From the NCBI GenBank assembly GCA_046293075.1, contig JBKBPL010000001.1, positions 186,001 to 250,000 on the forward strand: 64,000 nucleotides of DNA, in the 5' to 3' direction. Origin of the DNA: Ga0077530 sp046293075 (lineage in GTDB: Bacteria > Pseudomonadota > Alphaproteobacteria > Rhizobiales > Hyphomicrobiaceae). Under the pieces are notes generated by a model. That model searched no databases, had not been told where the DNA came from, and saw nothing but the letters and a program-made list of their open reading frames with translations. Of this stretch, positions 44,665-54,077 are shown one piece after another (position 1 is the first letter of the stretch; every line of letters begins with the position of its first letter). A program made the translations under genes and the position numbers.

Positions 44665-45326
44665 GATCGTTCCTCGCTCTTCTCGCACGCGACCTGCGAC
44701 TTGCCGTCCGGGAGGGCAGCGCGCTCGGTGCAGCTCTCGGCTTCTATCTCATGGTTGTTGCCATGCTGCCGCTCGGCCTCGGGCCGGACATGGCGCTGCT
44801 CTCGCGCATCGCGCCGGGGCTGCTTTGGCTGGCGCTGTTGCTCGCGGCGCTCCTTTCGCTCGGCCGGCTTTTCGAGACCGACCTCGAGGACGGTTCGCTC
44901 GACGTGCTCGCGACCGGCGCGCTGCCGCTCGAAGTCGTCGTTGCCGCCAAGGGCCTCGCCCACTGGCTCTCGACCGCGCTGCCCCTCACGCTGCTCGCGC
45001 CGGTGCTCGGGCTGATGCTCAATCTCGAGCTTGCGGCCTACCCGCCCCTCGTGATGACGATGCTCATCGGCACGCCGGCGATCAGCTTCATCGGCACGGT
45101 CGGGGCGGCGCTCACGCTGCGCAGCCGGCGCGGCAGCCTGCTGATCGCGCTGCTCGTGCTGCCACTTTATGTGCCGACCCTCATCTTCGGCATTTCGGCC
45201 ATCGCGGCGCTGCTCGGTCCTGGAAGCTCGGAGCCGTCGTTGATGATCCTCGGGGCGATCTCGCTCGGGGCCCTTGTTCTGGGGCCTGTTGCGGCTGCCG
45301 CGGCGCTCCGCGCACAGCTCGGCTGA
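44661..45326 (+). CDS. ccmB: CcmB, haem exporter membrane protein
   Basis: A 221-residue integral membrane protein with six predicted helices. Family markers are FLALLARDLRLAVREGSALGAALGFYLMVVAMLPLGLGP near the start, LFETDLEDGSLDVLATGALPLE and SRRGSLLIALLVLPLYVPTLIFG. It is the membrane partner of CcmA. In most Alphaproteobacteria ccmC and ccmD follow; here an ABC-F gene does. Confidence 0.95.
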   Translation: MRSFLALLARDLRLAVREGSALGAALGFYLMVVAMLPLGLGPDMALLSRIAPGLLWLALLLAALLSLGRLFETDLEDGSLDVLATGALPLEVVVAAKGLAHWLSTALPLTLLAPVLGLMLNLELAAYPPLVMTMLIGTPAISFIGTVGAALTLRSRRGSLLIALLVLPLYVPTLIFGISAIAALLGPGSSEPSLMILGAISLGALVLGPVAAAAALRAQLG

Positions 45327-45371
45327 GGTCGCGGATGACAGGTGCGGCGCGGTTGGGCTATCTGCCCCACC

Positions 45372-47273
45372 ATGCTGCACGTCAACGACCTTACCTACCG
45401 CATCGAGGGGCGGCCTATTCTGTCGGGCGCGACCTGCGCCATCCCGTCCGGTCACAAGGTCGGGCTGGTTGGCCGCAATGGTGCCGGGAAGACGACGCTC
45501 TTCAAGCTCATCATCGGCGATCTGGCGCCGGACGATGGCACGATCAGCATTCCGCGCGGCCTCAAGGTCGGCCATGTCGCGCAGGAGGCGCCGGGCGGTC
45601 CCGAGAGCCTCATTGAATGGGTGCTGGCGCAGGATAAGGAGCGGGCGGCACTGCTGGCCGAGGCCGAGACGGCCCGGGATCCCGACCGCATTGCGGCCAT
45701 CCACGAGCGGCTCGGCGATATCGACGCGCACGCGGCGCCGTCGCGCGCAGCCCAGATCCTTGCCGGTCTCGGGTTCGACGAGGCGGCGCAGGCGCGGGCA
45801 TGTCGCGCGTTCTCGGGCGGCTGGCGCATGCGCGTGGCGCTCGCCGCGATCCTCTTCCTTGAGCCGGACATCCTCCTCCTCGATGAGCCGACGAACTATC
45901 TCGACCTCGAAGGCACGCTGTGGCTCGAGAGCTACCTGCGCACGTACCCGCACACGGTCGTCATCATCAGCCATGACCGCGACCTGCTCAATCGTGCGGT
46001 CAACCACATCCTCCACCTCGACCGCGGCAAGCTTACCCTCTATGCGGGCGGCTACGACGACTTCGAGGAGGCGCGCCGTGAGAAGCAGCGCCTCGAAGCC
46101 AAGCTTGCCAGGCGCCAGGAGGAGGAGAAGAAGCGCATCGAGGCGTTCATCATCCGCTTCAAGGCCAAAGCCTCGAAGGCCACGCAGGCGCAGAGCCGCA
46201 TCAAGGCCCTGGCACGCATGAAGCCGATCGCCGCGCAGGTTGACGAGAGCGTCGTCCCCTTCCGCCTGCCGGCGCCGCAGAAGCTGCTGGCGAGCCCGCT
46301 GCTCAAGATCGAGGACGCCGCCGTCGGCTACGCGCCGGAGGCGCCGGTCCTCACGCGCCTCAATCTCAATGTCGATCAGGACGACCGGATCGCACTGCTC
46401 GGCCAGAACGGTAATGGCAAGAGCACTTTCGCCAAGCTGCTGGCGGGGCGACTGCGGCCGATGGCCGGGCGGGTGGTTGGCGCACAGCGCGTGAGCGTCG
46501 GCTACTTCGCCCAGCATCAGCTCGATGATCTGAACCCCGACTGGTCCCCCTACGACCAGGTCGCGGCGCTCATGCCCGAGGCGACCGAGGCGCAGAGGCG
46601 CACCCGGCTCGGCACCTGGGGTTTCTCGCACGACAAGGCCGACACCAAGGCGGCCCACCTCTCAGGCGGCGAGAAGGCGCGCCTGCTGCTGGCGCTGACC
46701 GCCTTCCATGCGCCGCACCTGCTCATTCTCGACGAGCCGACGAACCATCTCGACGTCGACAGCCGCGAAGCGCTCGTTCACGCGCTCAACGACTTCCCTG
46801 GCGCTGTCATCCTCATCAGCCACGACCGCCATCTTATCGAGGCGTGCGTCGACCGCCTGTGGCTCGTGAAGGACGGCACCGTGCGGCCCTTCCACGGGGA
46901 CCTCGACGCCTATCGCGCCGAGCTTCTCGCCGAGCGGGGTCAGCGTGCGCGCGCGCAACGTGACGCCGCGGGGACGTCCGCGCAGGCGAAGAGCGCGCGC
47001 GCCGACCAGCGCCGCGAAGCCGCCGCGCGGCGCGCCGGGACGGCGCCCCTGCGCCGCGCTGTCCAGGCCGCCGAAAAGACGCTCGAGGCGCTGACCGCAA
47101 AGCGGGCCGAGATCGATGCGGCGCTCGCCGATCCGCGGGCCTATGACGACCCGGCCAAGGCTCAGCGCCTCTCGATTGCGCGCGCAGAGGTCAGCCGGCA
47201 GCTTGTCGCGGCCGAGGAGGCGTGGCTTGCGGCCTCCGCGGCACTCGAGGCGGCCGAAGCGGGTGCGCCATAG
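45372..47273 (+). CDS. ABC-F family ATPase (Uup/EttA type)
   Basis: A 633-residue soluble protein with two ABC cassettes and no membrane domain. Walker A motifs are GRNGAGKTTLFKLI and GQNGNGKSTFAKLL; both Walker B motifs read LLLDEPTNYLDLEG and LILDEPTNHLDVDS. The inter-cassette P-site-tRNA linker is Arg/Lys-rich (EEKKRIEAFIIRFKAKASKATQAQSR), and a C-terminal Ala/Arg coiled coil (about 540-630) makes it Uup-like. ABC-F proteins act on the ribosome or, for Uup, in DNA stability. ATG 45372 gives the family N-terminus MLHVNDLTY. Confidence 0.93.
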   Translation: MLHVNDLTYRIEGRPILSGATCAIPSGHKVGLVGRNGAGKTTLFKLIIGDLAPDDGTISIPRGLKVGHVAQEAPGGPESLIEWVLAQDKERAALLAEAETARDPDRIAAIHERLGDIDAHAAPSRAAQILAGLGFDEAAQARACRAFSGGWRMRVALAAILFLEPDILLLDEPTNYLDLEGTLWLESYLRTYPHTVVIISHDRDLLNRAVNHILHLDRGKLTLYAGGYDDFEEARREKQRLEAKLARRQEEEKKRIEAFIIRFKAKASKATQAQSRIKALARMKPIAAQVDESVVPFRLPAPQKLLASPLLKIEDAAVGYAPEAPVLTRLNLNVDQDDRIALLGQNGNGKSTFAKLLAGRLRPMAGRVVGAQRVSVGYFAQHQLDDLNPDWSPYDQVAALMPEATEAQRRTRLGTWGFSHDKADTKAAHLSGGEKARLLLALTAFHAPHLLILDEPTNHLDVDSREALVHALNDFPGAVILISHDRHLIEACVDRLWLVKDGTVRPFHGDLDAYRAELLAERGQRARAQRDAAGTSAQAKSARADQRREAAARRAGTAPLRRAVQAAEKTLEALTAKRAEIDAALADPRAYDDPAKAQRLSIARAEVSRQLVAAEEAWLAASAALEAAEAGAP

Positions 47274-47765
47274 GTACGCACCCCGGGGCGGGCTGGCCCC
47301 CACATGAATATGTTGTCATTTGACACGGCGCCTCCCCGGCTCGACATTCACCCGCAGGCTCGGCGATGTGATGGCTATGCCACTCAATTCGCAGCGTTGT
47401 TGTCCTGCGCGGCGATGTGAAAATATGAGTAAAAACAACAGGACGTGGCCCGCGACCGCGTTTGCGCTGCAACCGGATCACAAAGTCGTGCGATAATTGT
47501 GGCGATATCGCCACGCTGGCGCTGCAATGCCCTGCTCGGATCGGCCGGTCGTTGTAGGCGGGTCTGCTACGTCGGAGAGGCTCCGAGCTTCGCTGCTTTG
47601 CGGGCCTCGGACGCGGTAGAGTGCCGGAATCGCCGGTGGCCCGACTGCGGGTTGGGGCCCGAGGCTCAGAACCGCGGCCAGGCGCCGCGGCCCTCGGCCG
47701 CCGAGGGGACGCGAAGTAGGGAACGTGGTGCGGCCTGCCGCATCCCTGTGCGTAGGAAAGTGATC
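47274..47765. other. Leader region of the M16 peptidase genes
   Basis: A gap of 492 bases. It contains A+T-richer stretches (47310-47330, 47395-47440), a perfect 16-base palindrome (separate entry) and a continuous frame in phase with the peptidase that would add 107 residues without family similarity. I treat it as non-coding promoter and leader sequence. Confidence 0.5.
47499..47514. promoter_or_regulatory. Perfect 16-base palindrome upstream of the M16 genes
   Basis: GTGGCGAT-ATCGCCAC is perfectly self-complementary, 252 bases before the peptidase start and near an A+T-rich patch. Perfect symmetry over 16 bases suits a dimeric repressor or activator. The regulator is unknown. Confidence 0.4.
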
Positions 47766-49142
47766 ATGCTCACGCGAGCTCTCGTTCATGTTCGCCTCCT
47801 GATCATCGGATTCGTCATGCTGTCACTTGCCCCCGTCACATCGCTTGCTCAGACCGGTCCACGCGCCACCGAGTTCACGCTGCCGAACGGCCTGATGGTG
47901 GTCGTGGTCCCGGACAACCGCGCGCCCGTGGTGACGCACATGGTGTGGTACCGCGTCGGCGCCGCGGACGAGCCGCCGGGGAGCTCGGGCATCGCCCACT
48001 TTCTCGAGCACCTGATGTTCAAGGCGACCGAGAAGATCGCCACGGGCGAGTTCTCCAAGATCGTCTCGCGCCTTGGCGGGCAGGACAATGCCTTCACGGC
48101 GCAGGACATCACCGCCTACTTCCAGCGCGTCTCCAAGGACCGCCTCGCCAAGGTCATGGAGATGGAGGCGGACCGCATGGTCAACCTCAGGCTCGATGAG
48201 AAGGAGGTGCTGACGGAGCGCGACGTCATCCTCGAGGAGCGCCGCAGCCGGGTCGAGAACAACCCGAGCGCCATCCTGGATGAGCAGATGGGTGCCGCAC
48301 TCTATCTCGCGCATCCCTACCGCATTCCGGTGATCGGCTGGGAGCATGAGATTGCCAAGCTCTCGCGTGCCGACGCGCTCGCGTTTTACAAGCGGTTCTA
48401 TGCGCCCAACAACGCGATCCTGGTTGTGACCGGCGACGTGACGCCCGAGGAGGTGCGCAAGCTCGCCGAAGCCACATACGGCAAGATTCCGCGCAATCCC
48501 AATGTGATGGTGCGCGAGCGCCCGGCCGAGCCGCCGCACCGCGCCGCGCGGCGCATCGAGTACAAGGATCCCCGCGCAGGCCGTCGCACGTGGCACCGCC
48601 ACTACATTGCGCCCGCCTATACCAGAGCTGCGCCAGGCGAGGCCGAGGCGCTCGATCTGCTGGTGAAGATCCTCGCCTCAGGCCCGACGAGCCGCATTTA
48701 CAGGAAGCTCGTCGTCGAAGAGAAGGTCGCCTCGAGCGCCGGGGGCTGGTACTCGGGTACGGCGCGCGACAGCGGCAAGGTGGCTCTTTTTGCCGTACCG
48801 AACGACGGCATCTCCTTTGCCGGGATCGAGGCGCTGATCGACGGCGCAATCGCCGATGTCGGCGCCAACGGTGTCAGCGAGGCCGAGCTCGACCGGGCGA
48901 AGAAGTCCTATCTCGCCGAGTACATCTACCAGAGCGACAACCAGGCCTCGCTCGCGCGGCGCTATGGTTGGGCGCTCACCGTCGGCGCGACGATCAAGGA
49001 TATCGAGGAGTGGCCTGAGCGTCTGTCAAAGGTCACTGCGGCTGAGGTGCAGGCGGCCGTGCGCCATCTCGACATCCGCAGATCCGTCACCGGCACGATG
49101 CTGCCCGAGGCATCGGACCAGCCGCCGGGAACCCGCTCCTGA
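47766..49142 (+). CDS. M16-family zinc peptidase, catalytic subunit
   Basis: A 458-residue exported M16B metallopeptidase. The N-terminal signal is LLIIGFVMLSLAPVTSLAQT; the inverted zinc motif HXXEH is His78-Phe-Leu-Glu-His82 in GIAHFLEHLMFKATEK, with the distal Glu in VILEERRSRVENNP. A second M16 domain follows from about residue 200. Such peptidases pair with a non-catalytic M16 paralogue, here encoded 119 bases downstream, and degrade periplasmic peptides. ATG 47766 gives the signal peptide. Confidence 0.93.
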   Translation: MLTRALVHVRLLIIGFVMLSLAPVTSLAQTGPRATEFTLPNGLMVVVVPDNRAPVVTHMVWYRVGAADEPPGSSGIAHFLEHLMFKATEKIATGEFSKIVSRLGGQDNAFTAQDITAYFQRVSKDRLAKVMEMEADRMVNLRLDEKEVLTERDVILEERRSRVENNPSAILDEQMGAALYLAHPYRIPVIGWEHEIAKLSRADALAFYKRFYAPNNAILVVTGDVTPEEVRKLAEATYGKIPRNPNVMVRERPAEPPHRAARRIEYKDPRAGRRTWHRHYIAPAYTRAAPGEAEALDLLVKILASGPTSRIYRKLVVEEKVASSAGGWYSGTARDSGKVALFAVPNDGISFAGIEALIDGAIADVGANGVSEAELDRAKKSYLAEYIYQSDNQASLARRYGWALTVGATIKDIEEWPERLSKVTAAEVQAAVRHLDIRRSVTGTMLPEASDQPPGTRS

Positions 49143-49261
49143 CTGGTCTGAAGAGTTGCGAACCGAAAAACTGAGGTGACGATCAGAGGCACATCAGCGA
49201 AGCGGTGCCGGCGCACCGATAAGGACCGTTTCAACACGACGACATAGCGAGGCTCAGTATC

Positions 49262-50632
49262 ATGTCCAGTTCAGCACCCCTTCGTGGACGGCTCTTTGTC
49301 CGCCCTGCCCGTCTTCCTGTCGTTGCGTCGGCCATGCTGCTCTGCCTCGCCGCGCCCGTCCTTACTGCCAAGGCTCATGCCATGAAGATTCAAACGGTCA
49401 AAAGTCCCGGCGGGATTGATGCGTGGCTCGTGCAGGAGCACGCCGTGCCGCTCATTGCGTTGCGCTTCGTTTTCGAGGGCGGCAGCTCGCAGAATCCTCC
49501 CGGCAAGGAAGGACTCGCCAACTTCCTCACGGCGATGATGGACGAAGGGGCGGGCGACCTCGACTCGCACAAGTTCCAGGAGCGCATGGAGGAGCTTGCC
49601 TTCCGCATGAGCTTCGAGGATTCGCGCGACGGCTTCTATGGCAGCTTCGAGACGTTGACCGCCAACCGCGATCCCTCGGTCGAAATGCTGCGCCTTGCCA
49701 TCAACCAGCCACGCTTCGACGCCGATGCCGTGGAGCGGGTGCGCAGGCAGCTCCTGTCCGGACTTGCCTTCGCCGCCAAGAACCCGAACCGTGTAGCGGG
49801 CAAGGCGTGGAGCGCCCTCGCCTTCCCGGGCCACCCGTACGGCCGCCCGGCGGACGGCACGCCCGAGAGCATTGCCGCCATCACGCGCGACGATCTTGAA
49901 GCTTTCCGCAAGCGCACGTTCGCGCGTGATAACCTGAAGGTCGTCGCCGTCGGCGACATCAACGCCGAGCAGCTCGGCGCGCTGCTCGACCGTGTGTTCG
50001 GCGAACTGCCGGAGAAGGCGGAGTTGAAGCCGGTCCCGCCGACCATGCCGGAGGCCAAGGAGCGCGTCAAAGTCATTCCCATGGACGTGCCGCAATCGGT
50101 CGTGCAGTTCGGCGCTCCGGGCATCCCACGCGACGACGACGACTTCATGGCCGCGTTCGTCCTCAACCAGATCCTGGGCGGCGGAGGCTTCGCCTCCCGG
50201 CTCACCGAGGAGGTGCGCGAGAAGCGCGGTCTTGCTTACTCGGTTTACAGCTATCTCCAGCCCTACCGGCGCGCGGCAATCTTCGCCGGCGGCGTCGCGA
50301 CCAAGAACGAGGAGGTCGGCCGCTCCCTCGATGTGATCCGCGCGGAGCTCCGCCGCATGGCCGAGGAAGGCCCGACGCCGGAAGAGCTCCAGAACGCCAA
50401 GGACTATCTCACCGGCTCGTTCGCGCTGCGCTTCGATACCAATGCCAAGATCGCGAACCAGCTCCTGGGCTTCCTCTTCGAGGGCTACGGCATCGACTAC
50501 ATCGACAAGCGCAATGCGCTCGTCAACGCGGTGACGCTCGACGACGTGAAGCGCGTCGCCGCCCGGCTGTTGAAGGCTGACGAGCTCATCGTCACGGTCG
50601 TCGGCAAGCCGCAGGGCCTGGCGCAGCGGTAG
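49262..50632 (+). CDS. M16-family protein, non-catalytic partner
   Basis: A 456-residue paralogue of the upstream peptidase with signal peptide (VASAMLLCLAAPVLTAKAHA). In place of HXXEH it has GLANFLTAMMDEG, so zinc ligands are missing. The substrate-gripping Arg/Tyr region of partner subunits is kept: GGGGFASRLTEEVREKRGLAYSVYSYL. Together the two should form a heterodimeric clamshell peptidase like those seen widely in Alphaproteobacteria. Confidence 0.93.
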   Translation: MSSSAPLRGRLFVRPARLPVVASAMLLCLAAPVLTAKAHAMKIQTVKSPGGIDAWLVQEHAVPLIALRFVFEGGSSQNPPGKEGLANFLTAMMDEGAGDLDSHKFQERMEELAFRMSFEDSRDGFYGSFETLTANRDPSVEMLRLAINQPRFDADAVERVRRQLLSGLAFAAKNPNRVAGKAWSALAFPGHPYGRPADGTPESIAAITRDDLEAFRKRTFARDNLKVVAVGDINAEQLGALLDRVFGELPEKAELKPVPPTMPEAKERVKVIPMDVPQSVVQFGAPGIPRDDDDFMAAFVLNQILGGGGFASRLTEEVREKRGLAYSVYSYLQPYRRAAIFAGGVATKNEEVGRSLDVIRAELRRMAEEGPTPEELQNAKDYLTGSFALRFDTNAKIANQLLGFLFEGYGIDYIDKRNALVNAVTLDDVKRVAARLLKADELIVTVVGKPQGLAQR

Positions 50633-50767
50633 ACGTCGCTTGCATCGGGAACGGATGGCGCATGGCGTGAGCAGGGCACAGCGATGCCACTATCGAGAAG
50701 CCGAGCCGCGGCTGGGCGCCGGCTTCTCGATTGGCGTGTGGGGCATCATCACGAGGGAGCTGAGCGG

Positions 50768-52153
50768 ATGACCGGTCCCGTCGAGCTGGATGTGCTTGGT
50801 GTTCCATCGGGTTCGGCGAATGCCCCCGCGCGGCTCTATCACCAGAGCATTGCCGGCTGCCTCGACGGGCGCATCGGCCCGCACGGCCTCGATGGCCGCA
50901 CGCTCGCTGCCTGGCTCGACAGGACCGTCGAGCCGCTTGCGAAGCTCAAGGCTGCGCATGCCGATGGCAGCTTGCCGCTGCTGCGCCTGCCGCGCGAGGA
51001 CGCCGATATCGCTGCTGGCGGAGCTGCCCTCGCCAGGCTCTCGGCCGGCGCCAAGATGATCATCTTCCTCGGCATGGGCGGCTCGAGCCTCGGCGGCCAG
51101 GCGCTCGCCCAGCTCGGCGGCTGGAACATCCCGGGCTCGGCCGATGCCGAGCAGCGCAAACGCCCGCGCACACGCTTCTATGACAACCTCGATGCCTCGA
51201 CGCTGGCGCTTGCCTTCCAGGATATCGACCTCGCCACCACGCGCTTCGTGGTGACCTCGAAGTCGGGCGGCACGCCCGAGACGCTGGTCCAGGCGCTGGT
51301 CGCTCTGCAGGCGGTTGATGCCGCCGGTCTCGGCGCTCGCTCGGGCGAGCTCTTCCTCGGCATTACCGAGCCGGCGCGTCCGGGTGTGCGCAATGGCCTG
51401 CGTGATCTCCTCTCGAGCCGCGGCATTCCGATCCTCGATCATCCGACCGCGATCGGGGGCCGCTACTCCGCGCTGACGGTCGTCGGTCTCCTCCCGGCCA
51501 TGGCCCGCGGGCTCGATCCGCGCGCCTTGCGCGCCGGCGCCGACGCGGTCATTCAGCAGGCGCTCGCCGCGCCGCAACCCTCAGCCTCCGCTCCCGCCGT
51601 GGGGGCCGCGCTCGGCGTCGCGCTGGCGCGCGAGAAGGCCACCAAGGTCATGGTCTTCATGTCCTACGCCGATCGCCTCCAGCGGCTCGGCGCCTGGTAC
51701 GTGCAGCTCTGGGCCGAGAGCCTTGGCAAGGGCGGACAGGGCACGACCCCGCTCGCCTGTCTCGGCCCGCTCGACCAGCACAGCCAGCTCCAGCTCTTCA
51801 TGGACGGCCCGCGCGAGCACGCGCTCACCGTGCTGCGCGTGAAGGAGGCCGTTCCTGGGCCGGTGATCGACCCGGCGCTTGCCAGGCTGGCAGGCCTCGA
51901 TGTGATGGCCGGCCGCGCGGTCGGCGAGCTGGTCGCCGCACAAGCCCAGGCCGTACCGGAGGCGCTCAACCGTGCCGGGAGGCCGGTGCGGACAATCGAT
52001 ATCGAGCGGCTTGACGCGACAACGCTCGGCGGCTTGATGATGCATTTCATGATCGAGACGATTCTCGCCGGTTGGCTCATGGGCCTCGATCCCTTTGACC
52101 AGCCGGCCGTCGAGCTCGCCAAGGTGCTCACGCGCGAGCGGCTGTCCAGGTAG
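50768..52153 (+). CDS. pgi: Glucose-6-phosphate isomerase, short form
   Basis: A 461-residue double-SIS-domain isomerase (glucose-6-P to fructose-6-P). Seen are IIFLGMGGSSLGGQALAQL, FVVTSKSGGTPETL, and WAESLGKGGQGTTPLACLGPLDQHSQLQLF with the C-terminal MIETILAGWLMGLDPFDQPAVE. It is about 80 residues shorter than the common proteobacterial Pgi and closer in size to Bacillus enzymes. ATG 50768 has GGGAG upstream. A phosphosugar isomerase of other specificity cannot be excluded. Confidence 0.88.
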   Translation: MTGPVELDVLGVPSGSANAPARLYHQSIAGCLDGRIGPHGLDGRTLAAWLDRTVEPLAKLKAAHADGSLPLLRLPREDADIAAGGAALARLSAGAKMIIFLGMGGSSLGGQALAQLGGWNIPGSADAEQRKRPRTRFYDNLDASTLALAFQDIDLATTRFVVTSKSGGTPETLVQALVALQAVDAAGLGARSGELFLGITEPARPGVRNGLRDLLSSRGIPILDHPTAIGGRYSALTVVGLLPAMARGLDPRALRAGADAVIQQALAAPQPSASAPAVGAALGVALAREKATKVMVFMSYADRLQRLGAWYVQLWAESLGKGGQGTTPLACLGPLDQHSQLQLFMDGPREHALTVLRVKEAVPGPVIDPALARLAGLDVMAGRAVGELVAAQAQAVPEALNRAGRPVRTIDIERLDATTLGGLMMHFMIETILAGWLMGLDPFDQPAVELAKVLTRERLSR

Positions 52154-52201
52154 CTGAGCCGGCCGTTCTCCGCGCGATGCGACGAGGGATACGCGGCTCG
52201 C

Positions 52202-54001
52202 ATGGCGGTGCGCCAGCTCACACCCGAGACAATCAACCGGATCGCGGCCGGCGAGGTCGTCGAGCGCCCGGCGAGCGTCGTCAAGGAGCTCGTCGAGAAC
52301 GCCATCGACGCCGGCGCGCGGGAGATCGAGATCGTGACGGCTGGAAGCGGCCTCGCGCTCATCCGCGTCACGGATGACGGCTCGGGCATGGATGCGCACG
52401 ATCTTGCGCTCGCTGTCGAGCGCCACGCGACCTCCAAGCTCAGGGACGAAGACCTTTTCAACATCACCACGCTCGGGTTCCGCGGCGAGGCGCTCCCTTC
52501 AATCGGATCGATCGCCCACCTCGAGATCCGCACGCGCCAGTCCACAGCAGATCATGGCATGGCCATCGTCGTCGATCGCGGTCGCAAGGGCGACGTACGG
52601 CCTGCCGCCCTCAATCCCGGCACGATCGTCGAGGTGCGCGATCTCTTCTCGGCAACGCCCGCGCGCCTGAAGTTCATGAAGTCCGAGCGGGCGGAGAACC
52701 TCGCCATCTCCGAGGTCGTCAAGCGGCTCGCCATGGCGCATCCGCAGATCGGCTTCTCGCTGACGACCGGCGAACGCACGAGCCTGCGGCTCCCGGCCTG
52801 CGTGCCGGGGCCGGAGGGACTACTGAACAGGCTCGGCCGCATCATGGGCCGTGAGTTCATGGTCGATGCTCTGGCACTCGACGGCATCCGCGAGGACGTG
52901 CGACTCCACGGCTTTGTCGGGCTGCCGACGCTGAACCGCCCGGATGCGGGTCTGCAGTTCCTTTTCGTGAACGGTCGTCCCGTGCGCGACCGGCTGCTGC
53001 TCGGGGCGCTGCGCGGCGCCTACGGAGATCTCGTACCCAAGGGACGCCATCCGCTGGTGGCCCTCTTCGTCGAGCTCGATGCACGCAATGTTGATGTCAA
53101 TGTACATCCGGCAAAGGCCGAGGTGCGCTTCCGCGATGCGGGTACCGTGCGCGCGCTGCTTGTCGGCGGCATCCGTGAGGTTCTGGAGCGCGCCGGCCAT
53201 CGCGCGAGTGCGGAGGGCGGCGCGCGGATGCTCGATGTGCTGGCGCGCCGCGCCGAGGGGGCAGTGCCGCCGCGGGCGTGGACGCCGCCGCCGCGGCCGA
53301 GCTACGCCAGCGGGTTCGGCGAAGCCATGCAGGCGCCACTTGCGGGCCTCGCCGCCGAGCCGGGGGCCGAGGTGGCGCACGACGATGCGCCGCCGGTTGT
53401 CAACGAGGCGGAAGCCGTCGGCCATCCGCTGGGTGCGGCCCGCGCTCAGCTTCACGGCACGTACATCATTGCCGAGACACGCGACGGCATCGTCATCGTC
53501 GACCAGCACGCGGCACACGAGCGCCTCGTGCTCGAGCGCATGAAGGCGATGCTGGCGCAGGGTGGGGTGAAGCGTCAGGGCCTGCTCATCCCCGAGATCG
53601 TGGACCTTGACGCGGACGAGGCGGCCGCATTGGCCGAGGCTGCCGATCAGCTCGGTGCGCTCGGCCTTGTGCTCGAGCCGTTCGGAGCGACCGCGGTGCT
53701 CGTGCGCGAGACGCCGGCACTGCTTGGCCAGTGCGATGTTGGGGCGCTCGTCAAGGATCTCGCGCGCGAGGTGCTGAGCGAGGGGACGACAGGCCTGCTG
53801 GAGGCGCATCTCGAGGCCATCTGCGGGACGATTGCCTGTCACGGCAGCGTGCGTGCCGGCCGCCGTCTCACAGGGGCGGAGATGAATGCGCTGCTGCGCG
53901 AGATGGAGACCACGCCGCGCGCCGGGCAGTGCAATCATGGCCGCCCGACGTATGTTGCGCTCTCCCGCGCCGACATCGAGCGCCTCTTCGGCCGGCGGTA
54001 G
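52202..54001 (+). CDS. mutL: DNA mismatch repair protein MutL
   Basis: A 599-residue GHKL ATPase. N-terminal motifs are IAAGEVVERPASVVKELVENAIDAGA, DDGSGM and TLGFRGEALPSI; the C-terminal dimerisation domain contains DQHAAHERLVLE, the DQHA(X)2E(X)4E endonuclease motif, plus CHGSVRAGRRLTGAEM and QCNHGRPTYVAL. It therefore likely nicks DNA itself, as expected in bacteria without MutH. Start MAVRQLTPETINRIAAGE is the family N-terminus. Confidence 0.97.
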   Translation: MAVRQLTPETINRIAAGEVVERPASVVKELVENAIDAGAREIEIVTAGSGLALIRVTDDGSGMDAHDLALAVERHATSKLRDEDLFNITTLGFRGEALPSIGSIAHLEIRTRQSTADHGMAIVVDRGRKGDVRPAALNPGTIVEVRDLFSATPARLKFMKSERAENLAISEVVKRLAMAHPQIGFSLTTGERTSLRLPACVPGPEGLLNRLGRIMGREFMVDALALDGIREDVRLHGFVGLPTLNRPDAGLQFLFVNGRPVRDRLLLGALRGAYGDLVPKGRHPLVALFVELDARNVDVNVHPAKAEVRFRDAGTVRALLVGGIREVLERAGHRASAEGGARMLDVLARRAEGAVPPRAWTPPPRPSYASGFGEAMQAPLAGLAAEPGAEVAHDDAPPVVNEAEAVGHPLGAARAQLHGTYIIAETRDGIVIVDQHAAHERLVLERMKAMLAQGGVKRQGLLIPEIVDLDADEAAALAEAADQLGALGLVLEPFGATAVLVRETPALLGQCDVGALVKDLAREVLSEGTTGLLEAHLEAICGTIACHGSVRAGRRLTGAEMNALLREMETTPRAGQCNHGRPTYVALSRADIERLFGRR

Positions 54002-54026
54002 GGCGTGTTCGCCTTGCGCGGCAGTG

Positions 54027-54065
54027 GCGTTTGCCGTTGCCTCCAAGCCCCCCCGCGGCAAACGC
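54027..54065. terminator. Inverted repeat between convergent mutL and rsmD
   Basis: GCGTTTGCCG (54027-54036) and CGGCAAACGC (54056-54065) form a perfect ten-pair stem with a 19-base loop in the 76-base gap between convergent genes. There is no T-run, so a bidirectional terminator role is only plausible. Confidence 0.4.
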
Positions 54066-54077
54066 GGGAAGAGAGGA

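Noticed and set aside
44520..46658. 712-codon minus-strand frame
   Set aside because: Antisense to ccmB and the ABC-F gene; composition is that of a mirror frame and no domain is seen.
47445..47765. N-terminal extension of the M16 peptidase
   Set aside because: It would place 107 residues before a good signal peptide; the ATG at 47766 gives the expected exported protein.
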